Below, one piece after another: positions 32,408 to 44,104 of a stretch of DNA of 45,333 nucleotides; within the stretch, counting starts at the first letter, position 1, and each line of letters opens with the position of its first letter. Origin of the DNA: Pseudomonas sp. C1C7 (GTDB lineage: Bacteria; Pseudomonadota; Gammaproteobacteria; Pseudomonadales; Pseudomonadaceae); contig NZ_JABFMP010000049.1 of assembly GCF_013359595.1 (NCBI RefSeq), forward strand, positions 1-45,333. The letters run 5' to 3'. The position numbers were made by a program, and so were the translations under genes. Below the pieces are notes generated by a model. That model was not told where the DNA came from. It did not search any database and saw only the letters and a program-made list of their open reading frames with translations.

Positions 32408-34051
32408 TCAGCCCGCCACGCTCTCGCGAATCAGCTTTTTGTTGATCTTGCCAACGCTGGTCTTCGGGATTTCGCTGACGAATTTGAACTGCTTGGGGAT
32501 GGCCCATTTGTTGATGCGGCCGCCGTCGACGAAGGCTTGCAGGTGGGCTTCGAGCAGTTTGCGGTCCAGGTATTGGCCGGTTTCGCACACCACCATGGCC
32601 ATCGGGCGTTCGCCCCACTGCTCGTCAGCGATGCCGACCACCGCCACCGACATCACCGCCGGGTGTTCGCTGATCAGGCTTTCCAGTTCCAGGGAGCTGA
32701 TCCACTCGCCGCCGGTCTTGATCACGTCCTTGATCCGGTCCTTGATTTCCACGCAGCCCTGCGGGTCGATCGAGGCCATGTCGCCGGTGTGCAGCCAGCC
32801 GCCGTCCCAAAGCTCGGCGCCCTTGCCCTTCTCCTTCAGGTAACCTTGGGTCAGCCACGGTGAGCGCACCACGATTTCGCCCAGGGACTCGCCGTCGTGG
32901 GCGACATCCTGGCCGTTGGCGTCGATGATTTTCAGGTCGACCATCGGGATCGGCGTGCCGGTCTTGATCCGTGTCGGCAACTGCTCCGTCATCGGCTTTT
33001 TCAGGTCCTCATCACGCAGATAGGTCAGGCACAGCAGCGGACAGGTCTCCGACATGCCATAACCGGCATGCATCACCATGCCCCGGCTGCTGGCTTCGCT
33101 GGCGATGCCCAAAGGCAAGGCACTGCCGCCGATGAGAATCTTCCAACCGTCGAAGCGACCCTTCTTGCCCTCTTCGCAGTTGAGGATCATCTGCAAAATC
33201 GTCGGCACACAGTGGGAGAAGCTGACCTTCTCTTCTCGATACAGGCGCACCAGGCTGTTGGGCTCGTAACGCCCCGGATAAACCTGCTTGAGCCCCATCA
33301 GGGTCGCCACGTACGGCACGCCCCAGGCATGCACGTGGAACATCGGGGTGATCGGCATGTACACGTCATCCGAACGCAGCAGCGGCTGGCCCTGGTACAC
33401 GCCCAGGGTGCCGACCGCGTTCAGGGTGTGCAGCACCAGTTGCCGATGGGTGAAGTACACGCCCTTCGGATCGCCGGTGGTGCCGGTGGTGTAGAACAGC
33501 GTCGCCACCGAGTTCTCGTCGAAATCCGGGAACTCGTACTGGTCCGACGCCTCGGCCAGCAGCGCCTCGTACTCGCCGATCACCGGCAGCGAGGCATTGG
33601 CCGCTTCGTTGTCGCTCAGCTGCACGAAGCCCTTCACCGTGGTCAGGCGATCCTGGATCTGCTCGACCAGCTGCAGGAAGTCGTCATGCACCAGCACCAG
33701 GTCGTCCTCGGCGTGGTTCATGGTGAACAGCACCTGCTCCGGCGACAGGCGAATGTTCACCGTGTGCAGCACCGCGCCGATCATCGGCACGGCGAAAAAG
33801 CATTCCAGGTAGCGATGGCTGTCCCAGTCGAGCAAGGCTACGGTGTCGCCGGCCTTGACCCCGGCCGCGGTCAGCGCATTGGCCAGGCGGCGGATGCGCT
33901 GGTTGAGCGTCTGGTAGCTGTAGCGCAGCTTGTCGGCGTAGACGATTTCCCGGCCCGGCTCGTAACGCACGCCGGACAACAGCAATTGCTTGATCAGCAA
34001 GGGATAGGCGTAGGCGCCTTCGGCGGGCGGAATTATTTTTGTCGCCATCAT
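32408..34051 (-). CDS. Fatty acyl-CoA ligase (AMP-binding superfamily)
   Basis: A 547-residue adenylate-forming enzyme that activates a carboxylic acid to its CoA thioester. The AMP/P-loop motif is clear as LFYTTGTTGDPKGVYFTHRQ, then HAGYGMSETCPL (A5), GWLHTGDMASIDPQG (A7) and KDRIKDVIKTGGEWISSLELE (A8). The C-terminal lysine loop lies in PKTSVGKINKK. It fits the medium/long-chain FadK/AlkK-like group. I set the start at the ATG 34051 with AAGGAA seven bases upstream; the TTG before it is unlikely. It is the last gene of the DUF1302-DUF1329-propeller-RND-dehydrogenase operon, 18 bp after the dehydrogenase, so it probably activates the acid imported or released by that system. Confidence 0.9.
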   Translation of the reverse strand: MMATKIIPPAEGAYAYPLLIKQLLLSGVRYEPGREIVYADKLRYSYQTLNQRIRRLANALTAAGVKAGDTVALLDWDSHRYLECFFAVPMIGAVLHTVNIRLSPEQVLFTMNHAEDDLVLVHDDFLQLVEQIQDRLTTVKGFVQLSDNEAANASLPVIGEYEALLAEASDQYEFPDFDENSVATLFYTTGTTGDPKGVYFTHRQLVLHTLNAVGTLGVYQGQPLLRSDDVYMPITPMFHVHAWGVPYVATLMGLKQVYPGRYEPNSLVRLYREEKVSFSHCVPTILQMILNCEEGKKGRFDGWKILIGGSALPLGIASEASSRGMVMHAGYGMSETCPLLCLTYLRDEDLKKPMTEQLPTRIKTGTPIPMVDLKIIDANGQDVAHDGESLGEIVVRSPWLTQGYLKEKGKGAELWDGGWLHTGDMASIDPQGCVEIKDRIKDVIKTGGEWISSLELESLISEHPAVMSVAVVGIADEQWGERPMAMVVCETGQYLDRKLLEAHLQAFVDGGRINKWAIPKQFKFVSEIPKTSVGKINKKLIRESVAG

Positions 34052-34069
34052 CAATAGTTTCCTTGTTCT

Positions 34070-35848
<1,779 letters not shown>

Positions 35849-35855
35849 TGTTGGC

Positions 35856-38375
35856 TTACTCGGAAGTGGTCAGGGCATGCGGTACGCCCGGACGTTCAGT
35901 GGTTTCAATGTTTTCGGGGGTTGCAACGGCACCGGTCGCCGGTACCCGCTCGCGCAGCAGGAAGTACGACAGGGCCGGGATCAGGATCAGCGCGCCGAGC
36001 ATGTTCCACAGGAACATGAAGGTCAGCAGGATGCCCATGTCGGCCTGGAACTTGATCGGTGACCAGACCCAGCACACCACGCCCGCCGCCAGGGTGATGC
36101 CCACCAGCCCGACCACCCGGCCGGTGAAGGACACGGCGTTGCGATAGGCCTGGGACAGCGGCAGCCCCTGGCGCTGGAAGTGCAATTGCACGCTGAGCAG
36201 GTACAAGGCGTAGTCGACGCCGATCCCCACGCCGAGGGCAATCACCGGCAGGGTCGCGACTTTCACGCCGATGCCCATGGCGACCATCAGCGCCTCGCAG
36301 AGGATCGAGGTCAGCACCAGTGGCAGCAGCGCCACCAGGGTTGCGCGCCAGCTGCGGAAGGTGATCAGGCAGAACAGGGTCACCGCCGCATACACGTACA
36401 GCAGCATGGTGTGGTTGGCTTCGCGCACGACAATGTTGGTCGCCGCCTCGATCCCGGCACTGCCGGCCGCCAGCAGGAACTGCCGGTCCGGGGTGCTGTT
36501 TTCACGGGCGAACTTGTCGGCAATCGCCACCACGGCGTCGAGGGTCTCGGCCTTGTGGTCCTTGAGGAAAGTGATCACCGGCATCACCGAGCAATCGGTG
36601 TTGAACAGTTCCGGCGAGTTCACCGAAGCCTGCTGGGCGGCGTAGTTCAGCACGTCCTGGTTGCGTTGGATGCTGTTGAGCTTGGGATTACCCTCGTAAG
36701 TGCCGGCAGTGATCTGCCGAACCGCGTTGACCAGCGAAGCCGTGGCCTGCACGCCCGGATACTGTTGCAGCTCCCAGGCCAGGCGATCGGCGAGGATCAG
36801 GGTCTTGTAGTTCAGGCAGCCTTCGGGTGCGGTCTTGATCATCACCGCGAACAGGTCGCTCGACAGCGCGTAGTGACTGGTGATGTAGGCGTTGTCGCGG
36901 TTGTAGCGCGAGTCGGCACGCAGCTCCGGCGCCCCGCTTTCCAGGTCGCCGATCTTCAGATTCTGGCTGACCATGAAGCCGCCAACGCCCATCAGCGTCG
37001 CCACCAGCACGGCGCCTGTGGCCCACTTGGCGCCGGTGAAGCGATCAAGCAAGTCCCAGAGTTTGCCGAAGCCCTTGCTCTTCTCGGCGCGGGTATCGAT
37101 TTTCAGCGCCCGTTCGGCAGCCTTGGCACCGACGCCGATATAGGACAGCGCCACCGGCATCAGCAACAGCGAGGTGAAGATCAGTACCGCGACACCGATA
37201 CTGGCGGTGATCGCCAGATCCTGGATCACCGGAATATCGATCAGCATCAGCACCGCGAAACCCACGGCGTCGGCCAGCAACGCGGTCACGCCGGCGATGA
37301 ACAGGCGGCGGAAGGTGTAGCGCGCGGCGATCAGCTTGTGGGTGCCACGGGCGATGTCCTGCATGATGCCGTTCATCTTCTGCGCGGCATGGGACACGCC
37401 GATGGCGAAGATCAGGAACGGCACCAGCACCGAGTACGGATCGATGGCATAACCCAGCCAGGCGACGATGCCCAGCTGCCAGACCACCGCGATCAGCGAG
37501 CAGCCGACCACCAGCAGGGTGCTGCGCACGCAACGGGTGTAGGCATAGATGATCACCAGCGAGGTCACCACAGCCAGGCCGAAGAACATCATCACCTGGA
37601 TCAGGCCGTCGATCAGGTCGCCCATCAGCTTGGCGAAACCGATCACCCGCACCTTGTAGGGACCCTTGCCCTCCTCCCCGGCCTTGCGCGCCGAAGCGTC
37701 ACCGCCAAACTCGATCTTGTCGCGCAACTGCTCTTCGAGCATCTGCGAAAAGGCGTGATAGTTGATCGGCTGGCCACCGGCGGCGGCCTTGTCCAGCAAC
37801 GGCACCACCAGCATGCTCGACTTGAAGTCGCTGGCGACAAGACTACCCACCAGGCCCGCGCGGGCGATGTTCTGGCGCAGTTGCTCGATCTGTTCCGGCT
37901 TGCCCGCATAGGTGTCGGGCATCACCGGGCCGCCCTGGAAGCCGTCTTCGGTGACTTCGGTCCAGCGCACACCCGGGCTCCACAGCGACTTCATCCAGGC
38001 GCGGTCGACGCCTTCGCTGAGGAATAGCTGGTCGTTAACCTGCTTGAGCACGTCCAGGTAGCCGGGATCGAAAATATCGCCCTGGGTGTTTTCCACCACC
38101 ACCCGCACCGAGTTGCCCAGGCCGCGCAGCGATGCGCGGTTTTCCAGGAAGTTCTGGATGTAGGGCTGACTCTGGGGAATCATCTTTTCGAAGCTGGGAC
38201 GCAGCTCCAGACGCGTGGCCGCCATGTAGCCCAGCAGCACCGTGGTCAGCGCCATCAGCAGCATGAACAGCGGGCGGAAGTTGAACACCAGGCGTTCGAG
38301 GATGTTGCCGGAGCGCGGGTCGAAATCCCGCAGATCGCGGATCACCGGCATGGCGTCTTGTTTGATATTGCCCAT
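35856..38375 (-). CDS. RND/MMPL-superfamily transporter
   Basis: An 839-residue inner-membrane transporter with two repeats, each having one helix, a large periplasmic loop and a block of five helices. Examples are NFRPLFMLLMALTTVLLGYMAA at the N terminus, DLIDGLIQVMMFFGLAVVTSLVIIYAYTR mid-protein, and LGVGIGVDYALYLLSVQLHF with the GxxxDYA signature of MMPL/Patched-like proteins near the C terminus. There is no adjacent membrane-fusion or TolC protein, so it belongs to the lipid-type RND branch (as in MmpL and HpnN) rather than the tripartite drug pumps. I chose the ATG at 38375; longer frames overlap the propeller gene. It sits between that gene (16 bp) and the dehydrogenase (7 bp). Transport of a hydrophobic substrate is inferred. 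Confidence 0.88.
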   Translation of the reverse strand: MGNIKQDAMPVIRDLRDFDPRSGNILERLVFNFRPLFMLLMALTTVLLGYMAATRLELRPSFEKMIPQSQPYIQNFLENRASLRGLGNSVRVVVENTQGDIFDPGYLDVLKQVNDQLFLSEGVDRAWMKSLWSPGVRWTEVTEDGFQGGPVMPDTYAGKPEQIEQLRQNIARAGLVGSLVASDFKSSMLVVPLLDKAAAGGQPINYHAFSQMLEEQLRDKIEFGGDASARKAGEEGKGPYKVRVIGFAKLMGDLIDGLIQVMMFFGLAVVTSLVIIYAYTRCVRSTLLVVGCSLIAVVWQLGIVAWLGYAIDPYSVLVPFLIFAIGVSHAAQKMNGIMQDIARGTHKLIAARYTFRRLFIAGVTALLADAVGFAVLMLIDIPVIQDLAITASIGVAVLIFTSLLLMPVALSYIGVGAKAAERALKIDTRAEKSKGFGKLWDLLDRFTGAKWATGAVLVATLMGVGGFMVSQNLKIGDLESGAPELRADSRYNRDNAYITSHYALSSDLFAVMIKTAPEGCLNYKTLILADRLAWELQQYPGVQATASLVNAVRQITAGTYEGNPKLNSIQRNQDVLNYAAQQASVNSPELFNTDCSVMPVITFLKDHKAETLDAVVAIADKFARENSTPDRQFLLAAGSAGIEAATNIVVREANHTMLLYVYAAVTLFCLITFRSWRATLVALLPLVLTSILCEALMVAMGIGVKVATLPVIALGVGIGVDYALYLLSVQLHFQRQGLPLSQAYRNAVSFTGRVVGLVGITLAAGVVCWVWSPIKFQADMGILLTFMFLWNMLGALILIPALSYFLLRERVPATGAVATPENIETTERPGVPHALTTSE

Positions 38376-38391
38376 GTCTGGGTTCTCGCTC

Positions 38392-39495
38392 TTAGGGTTC
38401 GAGGGCTGCTTTTTGCGCGGACTCGGCCGGCAGCGTTCGGGCGCCGCGGCTGCCCGCCAGCACCAGCCTGCCGTCGGCGGACTGGGTGGCACCGGCGACC
38501 GGGGTCAGGGTCGGTTGCTGCACCAGGTGCATCTGCTCGCCCGTGCCCTGGCTGACCAGCATCTGCCCGCCCTGGGTGAACAGGCGGTAGTTGCCTAGGG
38601 CATCGACCAGGCCGGCGGTGATGCTGATGTGCAGACCGGTGTCGAGCGCGGTCCAGTTCTGGCCGCCGTCGGTGCTGCGCAATACGTTGCCGCGCAGGCC
38701 GTAGACCAGCACTTCACCGGGCTTGCCGAGCACGCCGAAGAAACTGCCCTGATAAGGCGTCGGCACGGCGACGAAGCGCTGGGCGCTTTCGTCCCACTTG
38801 AGCAACAGGCCCTGCTCGCCGGCGATGTACAGCGCATCGCCCGTGGAGGCGATGGCGTTGAGGTGGAAACCCTGGGGGTTGTCGGTGCGATCCTGGAACG
38901 GCGTCCAGCTCTGGCCACCGTCTTCGGTGCGCAGGATCAGGTTGAACACGCCCACGACGTAGCCGACCTTGTCGTTGGCAAACCAGACATCCAGCAGCGG
39001 TTTGTCCGCGCCCTGTTCGACCAACCTTTGGCCCTCGGCAACCAATAGCGGCCATTGCTCGTTGTTCGGCTCGGCCTTGGCCAGGTCCGAGTAATGCTTG
39101 ACCAGCAACGCGCCGATCTGGCGACCGTCCAGTTGCCGGGTCCAGGTCGCACCGGCGTCGCTGCTGTGCAGCACCACGCCGTCGTTGCCCACCGCCCAGC
39201 CTTGGGTGGCGGTCGGGAACGTCACGGCGGTGAGGTCGGCACTGACCGGCACGGCGGCCTGCTGCCAGTGCTGACCGGAATCATCGGAAAACAGAATGTG
39301 GCCACGCTGGCCGACGCTGATCACCCGCGAACCTGCGCGGGTCATGCCGGACAACGGGCTGTTGATCGCGAGGGCGCTGGTTTTGGCGGGCAGGTCCAGC
39401 ACATCGACGTAATCGGCGGCAAAGCTGACGCTCTGCAATACGCTCAATACGACGCCACAGGCCAGCTGCAAGTAATTATTTTTATATGAACACAT
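38392..39495 (-). CDS. Exported Ycf48/BNR-type beta-propeller protein
   Basis: A 367-residue protein with a signal peptide (SYKNNYLQLACGVVLSVLQSVSFAADY) and repeated propeller blades of the photosystem assembly factor Ycf48/HCF136 family: DSGQHWQQAAV, GWAVGNDGVVLHSSDAGATWTRQL, VGYVVGVFNLILRTEDGGQSWTPF and RGNVLRSTDGGQNWTALD. GAGGAC stands before the ATG at 39495. Pseudomonas has no photosystem, so this is the heterotrophic branch of the family, often next to RND transporters. It is likely a periplasmic accessory or assembly protein for the RND gene 16 bp downstream; that is inference from position. Confidence 0.88.
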   Translation of the reverse strand: MCSYKNNYLQLACGVVLSVLQSVSFAADYVDVLDLPAKTSALAINSPLSGMTRAGSRVISVGQRGHILFSDDSGQHWQQAAVPVSADLTAVTFPTATQGWAVGNDGVVLHSSDAGATWTRQLDGRQIGALLVKHYSDLAKAEPNNEQWPLLVAEGQRLVEQGADKPLLDVWFANDKVGYVVGVFNLILRTEDGGQSWTPFQDRTDNPQGFHLNAIASTGDALYIAGEQGLLLKWDESAQRFVAVPTPYQGSFFGVLGKPGEVLVYGLRGNVLRSTDGGQNWTALDTGLHISITAGLVDALGNYRLFTQGGQMLVSQGTGEQMHLVQQPTLTPVAGATQSADGRLVLAGSRGARTLPAESAQKAALEP

Positions 39496-39629
39496 ACCGC
39501 GTCCTCTTCGGAAAACCGCGTCGGGACACAGGTGCGTGTACCCGACGTTCAAACGGCGCGCGCGCTTTGCCGCAGGGCCCGCCGTCTTGTGGACGGCGGC
39601 CCCTGTGAGCGCACTGTGTAGCGGGTGTT

Positions 39630-41000
39630 TTAGCGAATGCCGGCGCCAGCCAGCGATTCGGAAGACCACTGGGCCTTGGAGAGCGGATCGGTGTACTTGA
39701 TGCCGCCGTACGGGCCGACCACACCGTTGATGTTGTAGGAGCCGCCAACCAGGTCATAGATCATGAACGGCGTGGAGTCCGGCACCTGCTTGTCGTAGCT
39801 CTGGCTCAGGAAGGCGAACGAACCACGGTAGAGCTGACCACGGGCGTCGTACTGGTCGGAGGCCAGAGCGGTCCAGCTGTCTTCGTCGAGGTAGAAGCGG
39901 CGCTTGGCGTAGATGTGACGGGCGCCGGCCTTGAGGGTGCCTTCGACGACCCACACGCGGTGTTTTTCCCAGCGCACGAAATCCGGAGCCAGGTGGTTGG
40001 CGGTGGTCAGCGACTTCGGATCCTGAGCGTAGGTCAGCTTGTAGGTGTTGTAGGGCACGATCATTTCCTGCTTGCCCACCAGCTTCCAGTCGTAGCGGTC
40101 CAGCGCACCGTTGAACACGAACACGTCGTCGTAGGTGCCGGCACCGGCGGTACCCGGGTTAGGCGTGTCGTAGGCCAGGTTCGGCGCCAGTTTCACCCGA
40201 CGCTGCCCCGGCAGGTATTGCCAGGCGCGACGCGGTTGCTGCAGCGGGTTGGCGGCGTCCTTGAGCATCACCGCTTCTCCGGCGCGGCGCGCAGGGCCGG
40301 TGTAGGCCAGCTTCATCTGGTAGTAGACGTCGGCGCTGCTGATCGGCTGCGTCAGGTTTTCGTAGATCGGGTAGGAGATGAACGCCTGCCCGGTAATCGC
40401 CAGGCTCGGCACGCCCGCGGCGTCGACGTTCCAGGAGTCGTACTTGGAACTGATGTTCACACCCTGATAACGCAGCAGGAAGTTCCACATCGCTTCGTTG
40501 CCCGATTGCGGAATCGGGAACGGCACGCCGGGCAGCACGTTGTCGATGGCCAGGCCGTTTTCCAGGGACTTGGCGCCGCTGGCGTTCTTCACGCCGTTAT
40601 CCAGAATCGCCTGAGGCAGCGAAACAGTGCGGTGAGTCGGGTACACGTCGACGCGGAACGTCGGGAAACGCTTGGCCAGTTCCACGGTGGTCGCGGTCAG
40701 CAGGTTCTTGTACTGATCGACGTTCTTGCCATCGATCGACACCAGCGGCTTTTCACTGGCGAACGGGTCCGGACGCATGCTGTCGCCGGACTTGAAGCTG
40801 GCCGGCGGCGTGGTCAGGCCACCGTTGTAGGCCGGGATCGAACCATCGGCGTTGCCGGCTTTTTCGGCGCCGACCAGGGTCAGGCTGGTGCCCAGTTTGG
40901 CAGCGTCCTGGGGGGACACGGCGGCCAGCGCCTGACCGGCGAAGATCAGGGCGAGCGATGTGGCCAGCGATGTTTTCAAAAAGGTTTGAGCAAATTTCAT
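39630..41000 (-). CDS. DUF1329 protein, exported
   Basis: A 456-residue exported protein of DUF1329. The signal peptide is clear (MKFAQTFLKTSLATSLALIF..., cleavage after ALA near residue 26). The family signature is seen in AAKLGTSLTLVGAEKAGNADGSIPAYNGGL at the mature N terminus, and MIYDLVGGSYNINGVVGPYGGIKY near the C terminus. A GGAGAA site precedes the ATG. The 41-bp gap to the DUF1302 gene upstream shows the usual DUF1302-DUF1329 pairing. These proteins are periplasmic or outer-membrane associated. From memory, the pair in P. putida has been linked to growth on esters or surfactants, but no biochemical role is settled. Confidence 0.92.
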   Translation of the reverse strand: MKFAQTFLKTSLATSLALIFAGQALAAVSPQDAAKLGTSLTLVGAEKAGNADGSIPAYNGGLTTPPASFKSGDSMRPDPFASEKPLVSIDGKNVDQYKNLLTATTVELAKRFPTFRVDVYPTHRTVSLPQAILDNGVKNASGAKSLENGLAIDNVLPGVPFPIPQSGNEAMWNFLLRYQGVNISSKYDSWNVDAAGVPSLAITGQAFISYPIYENLTQPISSADVYYQMKLAYTGPARRAGEAVMLKDAANPLQQPRRAWQYLPGQRRVKLAPNLAYDTPNPGTAGAGTYDDVFVFNGALDRYDWKLVGKQEMIVPYNTYKLTYAQDPKSLTTANHLAPDFVRWEKHRVWVVEGTLKAGARHIYAKRRFYLDEDSWTALASDQYDARGQLYRGSFAFLSQSYDKQVPDSTPFMIYDLVGGSYNINGVVGPYGGIKYTDPLSKAQWSSESLAGAGIR

Positions 41001-41041
41001 CTTGATATTCTCCTGCTTGCGTCGAGCAAATCAGTGGTGAA

Positions 41042-43060
41042 TCAAAAAGTGGTTTTCATCGTCAGGTACAGGGCGCCGCGGTCCTCGGTGGTGGCACCGC
41101 CACCGGAGAAGGACGAGTAGCCGCCGGCGTAGCAGGCATAGTTTTCGTTGCCGCTGAAAGCGTTCGGGGTCGAACCGTCACCGCCAGTCGGGCCGGTGCT
41201 GACACCGCTGACGTTGCACTTGTCGGTCTTGCCGAAGGAGTCCACGTATTTCAGATCGACGAAGTATTTGTTGTACACAACGGCCCCCAGGCCCACTGCG
41301 TAGTTGCCGGTGTCCTTGGCACCGCCACCGGAGACCGGTGACACGCCGTCCAGACCGACGTTGATGGACATTGGTGCGTTGAGATCCACGCCCGGGAACA
41401 CCTGGTACCAGGTCGGGGTGAAGTTGATTGCCAGTCCCCAGTTGTCGCGAGTCGGCTGGTCAATGCCGCGATAGCTGTCCTTGCCTTTGTAGAGCGCCTC
41501 GTTTTTGCTATCGAGTTTGAGAAGGTTGCTGTAGTAGAGCTCGGCGAGCACGGTCGCCTGATCGAAAACCGGGGTCTTCGACAGGGTCATCAGGCCGTTG
41601 ATGGTCCAGTGCAGGGTGTCACCGGTGGCGGCCATGGCATCACCCTTCTGTGGGGTGTCATACACGATGCCGGTGGCGGCGGTGCGAGCCGGCAGCAGGC
41701 CCAGGCCCTGGCCCAGTCCCAATGGGCTGTTGGTGCTGACGATCGCCGGAATACTGGCCAGCGGCATGTTGTGGCGAACGTTCAGGTCCGAACCCACGCT
41801 CACCCCGCCGATGTCCTTGGACAGGCTCAGGCCGACGATCTTGATGTTGTCGGCATAGGCCAGTTGATAGGTGGCGGTGCTCAGGGAGTTCAGCGTGTTG
41901 ACCACTGCCGGGACCTGGCCTGCCGGGCGCGTGCCGTTGGCATTGGCCGAGCTGATGCCACGGGCGTCCAGCCAGGCTTGCGGGAGGATCTCCGAGGTTT
42001 CGCGGTAGTAAACGCCCAGGGTGCCGTCCAGCCACGCTGGCGACCACTTGGCCATGATGCCCCAGTCGCCGCGCTTGTCCGGCGTCAGGTCGTGGCCGCG
42101 ACGTACATTGGTCAGCGCATTGCACGGCGCCAGGCCGCAGCCCAGAGGACTGCCAGGCACGACAGCATTAGTGTTACCCAGCAGGAACGACTGCGCGCCG
42201 AAACCGACCAGGTCGGAGCCGCCGTAGTAGGTGCCGGCTTCTGGTAAGCGAGCGGCGTCCCAGTCGAGAAAGTACTGCGCACCGATGGTCAACTCGGGGT
42301 TGACGGTGAACGACATCGACAGCTGGTTACGCGGAACGAACAGTTCCTTGGCTTCGGTGCCTGGGGAGGCGGCCAGCTTGGCCAGGTCCAGGCCCGACTG
42401 GCCGTAGCTCATCGAGTGCACAGGGTTGAGGATGGTTTCGCCCCAGAACACGTTGTGCTGGCCGGCCTTGACGCTGAGCATCGACTCCTCGCCCACTTCG
42501 GTGCTGTAGAACACGAAGGCATCGAGGATTTCGCCGGAGGGACCGGTGTAATAGCGCTGGGCATAGTTGCTCAGGTGCGGGCTGCCGTTGCCGACGTTGT
42601 CATTGGTGACCGGCGCCAGGCGCGGGTCGTTGGCTACAAGACCGGACGTCGAGCCATTGCCGTTGACGAACGGGTTGGAGTTGGAGCCGGTGTTTTCGTA
42701 GGCCTTGTCGTACCAGCTGGCGGCGCTGACGCGAAAGCCCATGGCGTTCTGGTAGACAACGTCCATCTCGGTCAACAGGTCGATACGGTTGGTGATGTTG
42801 GTACCGGCCTTGCGGAAGTTGTAGTCGCCGTCGTTGTTGTTCGGCGTTCCCAACATGCGCTTGTCCGCGCTTTCGGTGCGCACGCCGTAGTTGTACTTGA
42901 TGGTGTTGTCGACACGCATCGTCCAGTCCGGATTCCCCGTATCGATCTCGACTGCCTGCACTACCGGAGTAAAGGCAGCGGGCATGATGGCGGCCAGGAT
43001 GGCCGACGCCAGCAGGCTGTAGCGTGGAGCGGTGAAGCCGTGACTCTTGTTGTTGTGCAT
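41042..43060 (-). CDS. DUF1302 outer-membrane protein
   Basis: A 672-residue predicted outer-membrane beta-barrel of DUF1302. A long signal peptide (SLLASAILAAIMPAAFTPVVQAVE) is followed by strand-rich sequence with family landmarks: WTMRVDNTIKYNYGVRTE, FRKAGTNITNRIDLLTEMDVVYQNAMGFRVSAASWYD, the SVKAGQHNVFWGETIL block and a terminal aromatic strand ending LYLTMKTTF. GGCGGAGA stands before the ATG. It is the first gene of the tight minus-strand series and is always found with DUF1329. A long-chain acid or ester porin function, like FadL in role though not in sequence, is inferred. Confidence 0.92.
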   Translation of the reverse strand: MHNNKSHGFTAPRYSLLASAILAAIMPAAFTPVVQAVEIDTGNPDWTMRVDNTIKYNYGVRTESADKRMLGTPNNNDGDYNFRKAGTNITNRIDLLTEMDVVYQNAMGFRVSAASWYDKAYENTGSNSNPFVNGNGSTSGLVANDPRLAPVTNDNVGNGSPHLSNYAQRYYTGPSGEILDAFVFYSTEVGEESMLSVKAGQHNVFWGETILNPVHSMSYGQSGLDLAKLAASPGTEAKELFVPRNQLSMSFTVNPELTIGAQYFLDWDAARLPEAGTYYGGSDLVGFGAQSFLLGNTNAVVPGSPLGCGLAPCNALTNVRRGHDLTPDKRGDWGIMAKWSPAWLDGTLGVYYRETSEILPQAWLDARGISSANANGTRPAGQVPAVVNTLNSLSTATYQLAYADNIKIVGLSLSKDIGGVSVGSDLNVRHNMPLASIPAIVSTNSPLGLGQGLGLLPARTAATGIVYDTPQKGDAMAATGDTLHWTINGLMTLSKTPVFDQATVLAELYYSNLLKLDSKNEALYKGKDSYRGIDQPTRDNWGLAINFTPTWYQVFPGVDLNAPMSINVGLDGVSPVSGGGAKDTGNYAVGLGAVVYNKYFVDLKYVDSFGKTDKCNVSGVSTGPTGGDGSTPNAFSGNENYACYAGGYSSFSGGGATTEDRGALYLTMKTTF

Positions 43061-43183
43061 TGCGTTGTCTCCGCCTTTTTCTATTTGTTTTAAGCGCAGC
43101 CGCCCTCTCGCAAGCCTCTTGTGAGCCTGCGTTTCAGGAATGAGGGCAATGGCCGGTTGCGTGTTGCCGGACCGGCTCCTGTA

Positions 43184-43750
43184 TTAGCGATCCAGCTCCA
43201 GGATGAGCGCCTCGGCTTGCTGCCATGGGCCAAATCCTGCGGCCGGATTGAGATGGCCGACGTCGCCCAGATCGAGCAAATCGGCGCCCCAGTTTTCCGC
43301 CATGCGCGTGGCGGCGGTGAAACTGGCCAGGTGATCGTTGGTGCTGGCGGCCACGATGCTCGGGAACGGCAACGGACCTTGGGGAAGTGGATTCCAGCCC
43401 TGACTCTTCAGGGTCTCGGAAGAAGGATAGTTGGACGGCCAGACCGCATCGAGGTCCGGCGGTGCGGCCAGCAAGGCGCCCTTGATCGGACGGCTGTACT
43501 GCGCGGCCCAGTGGGCGACCATCAATACGCCGGCGCTGTGGGCGACCAGGATCACCGGGCCGTCGATCTGCTCCAGTTCATGCTGGATCGCACGAACCCG
43601 CGCGCCACAGTCGAGCTTGTCGGTTTCCAGCGGCGGCACACTGCGTACCTTTTCGAGCTTTGCTTCGAGCAGCGTTTGCCAATGTTCGGCAACGTGCTCG
43701 CGCAGGCCCGGTACGATCAGAACGGTTGCGGCAGTTTGCAGTTTGTCCAC
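43184..43750 (-). CDS. Alpha/beta hydrolase, RBBP9/YdeN family
   Basis: A 188-residue single-domain serine hydrolase of the RBBP9/YdeN group. The nucleophile is seen in VAHSAG (Ser72), the acid in AASTNDHLAS (Asp139) and the histidine in GHLNPAAGFG (His166), so the triad is complete. The frame starts with GTG at 43750 with AAGGTG upstream; there is no ATG alternative near the domain start. No signal peptide, so it is cytoplasmic. It ends 123 bp before the DUF1302 gene on the same strand and may belong to the same operon. Its physiological substrate is unknown, but an ester is plausible given the neighbours. Confidence 0.85.
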   Translation of the reverse strand: MDKLQTAATVLIVPGLREHVAEHWQTLLEAKLEKVRSVPPLETDKLDCGARVRAIQHELEQIDGPVILVAHSAGVLMVAHWAAQYSRPIKGALLAAPPDLDAVWPSNYPSSETLKSQGWNPLPQGPLPFPSIVAASTNDHLASFTAATRMAENWGADLLDLGDVGHLNPAAGFGPWQQAEALILELDR

Positions 43751-44104
43751 GTCTACACCTTCGCTATCACGGTGAATCGGCTGACTCGGTGGTCAGCGCT
43801 TTCTTGTAGTACTGACATTAAAGACCCCCCACCCCGGGCGCTTTTCATTGGACGTCAGGCACTTTTCTTTTCATGACAAATGGGCATTGGCCATCGCTGT
43901 GCTACCGTTGATCAAGAAATCCCACGGTTGCAGTGCAGGCCGCTGTAATCAATGGGTGCAGCTCGATCGAGACGTCTGGGACGGGTGATTTTCGGCCCTT
44001 CGCAGCGACCGTCGGCGGCGAATTCGCAACTGTTCAATCGATGATGTGCTGGCTATAGTCGCCACGCTTGTTTCCACCGCAATTGGCCCGGGAAAGACCA
44101 TCGC
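43751..44104. promoter_or_regulatory. Divergent control region of the lipid-type cluster
   Basis: A 354-bp stretch between the minus-strand hydrolase/DUF1302 series and the plus-strand AraC regulator. It has no gene I can support. It contains a C-rich segment (GACCCCCCACCCCGGGCG) and a GGGAAAGA ribosome site before the AraC start. It is the obvious place for AraC binding, but I cannot point to a convincing direct repeat by eye. Confidence 0.45.
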
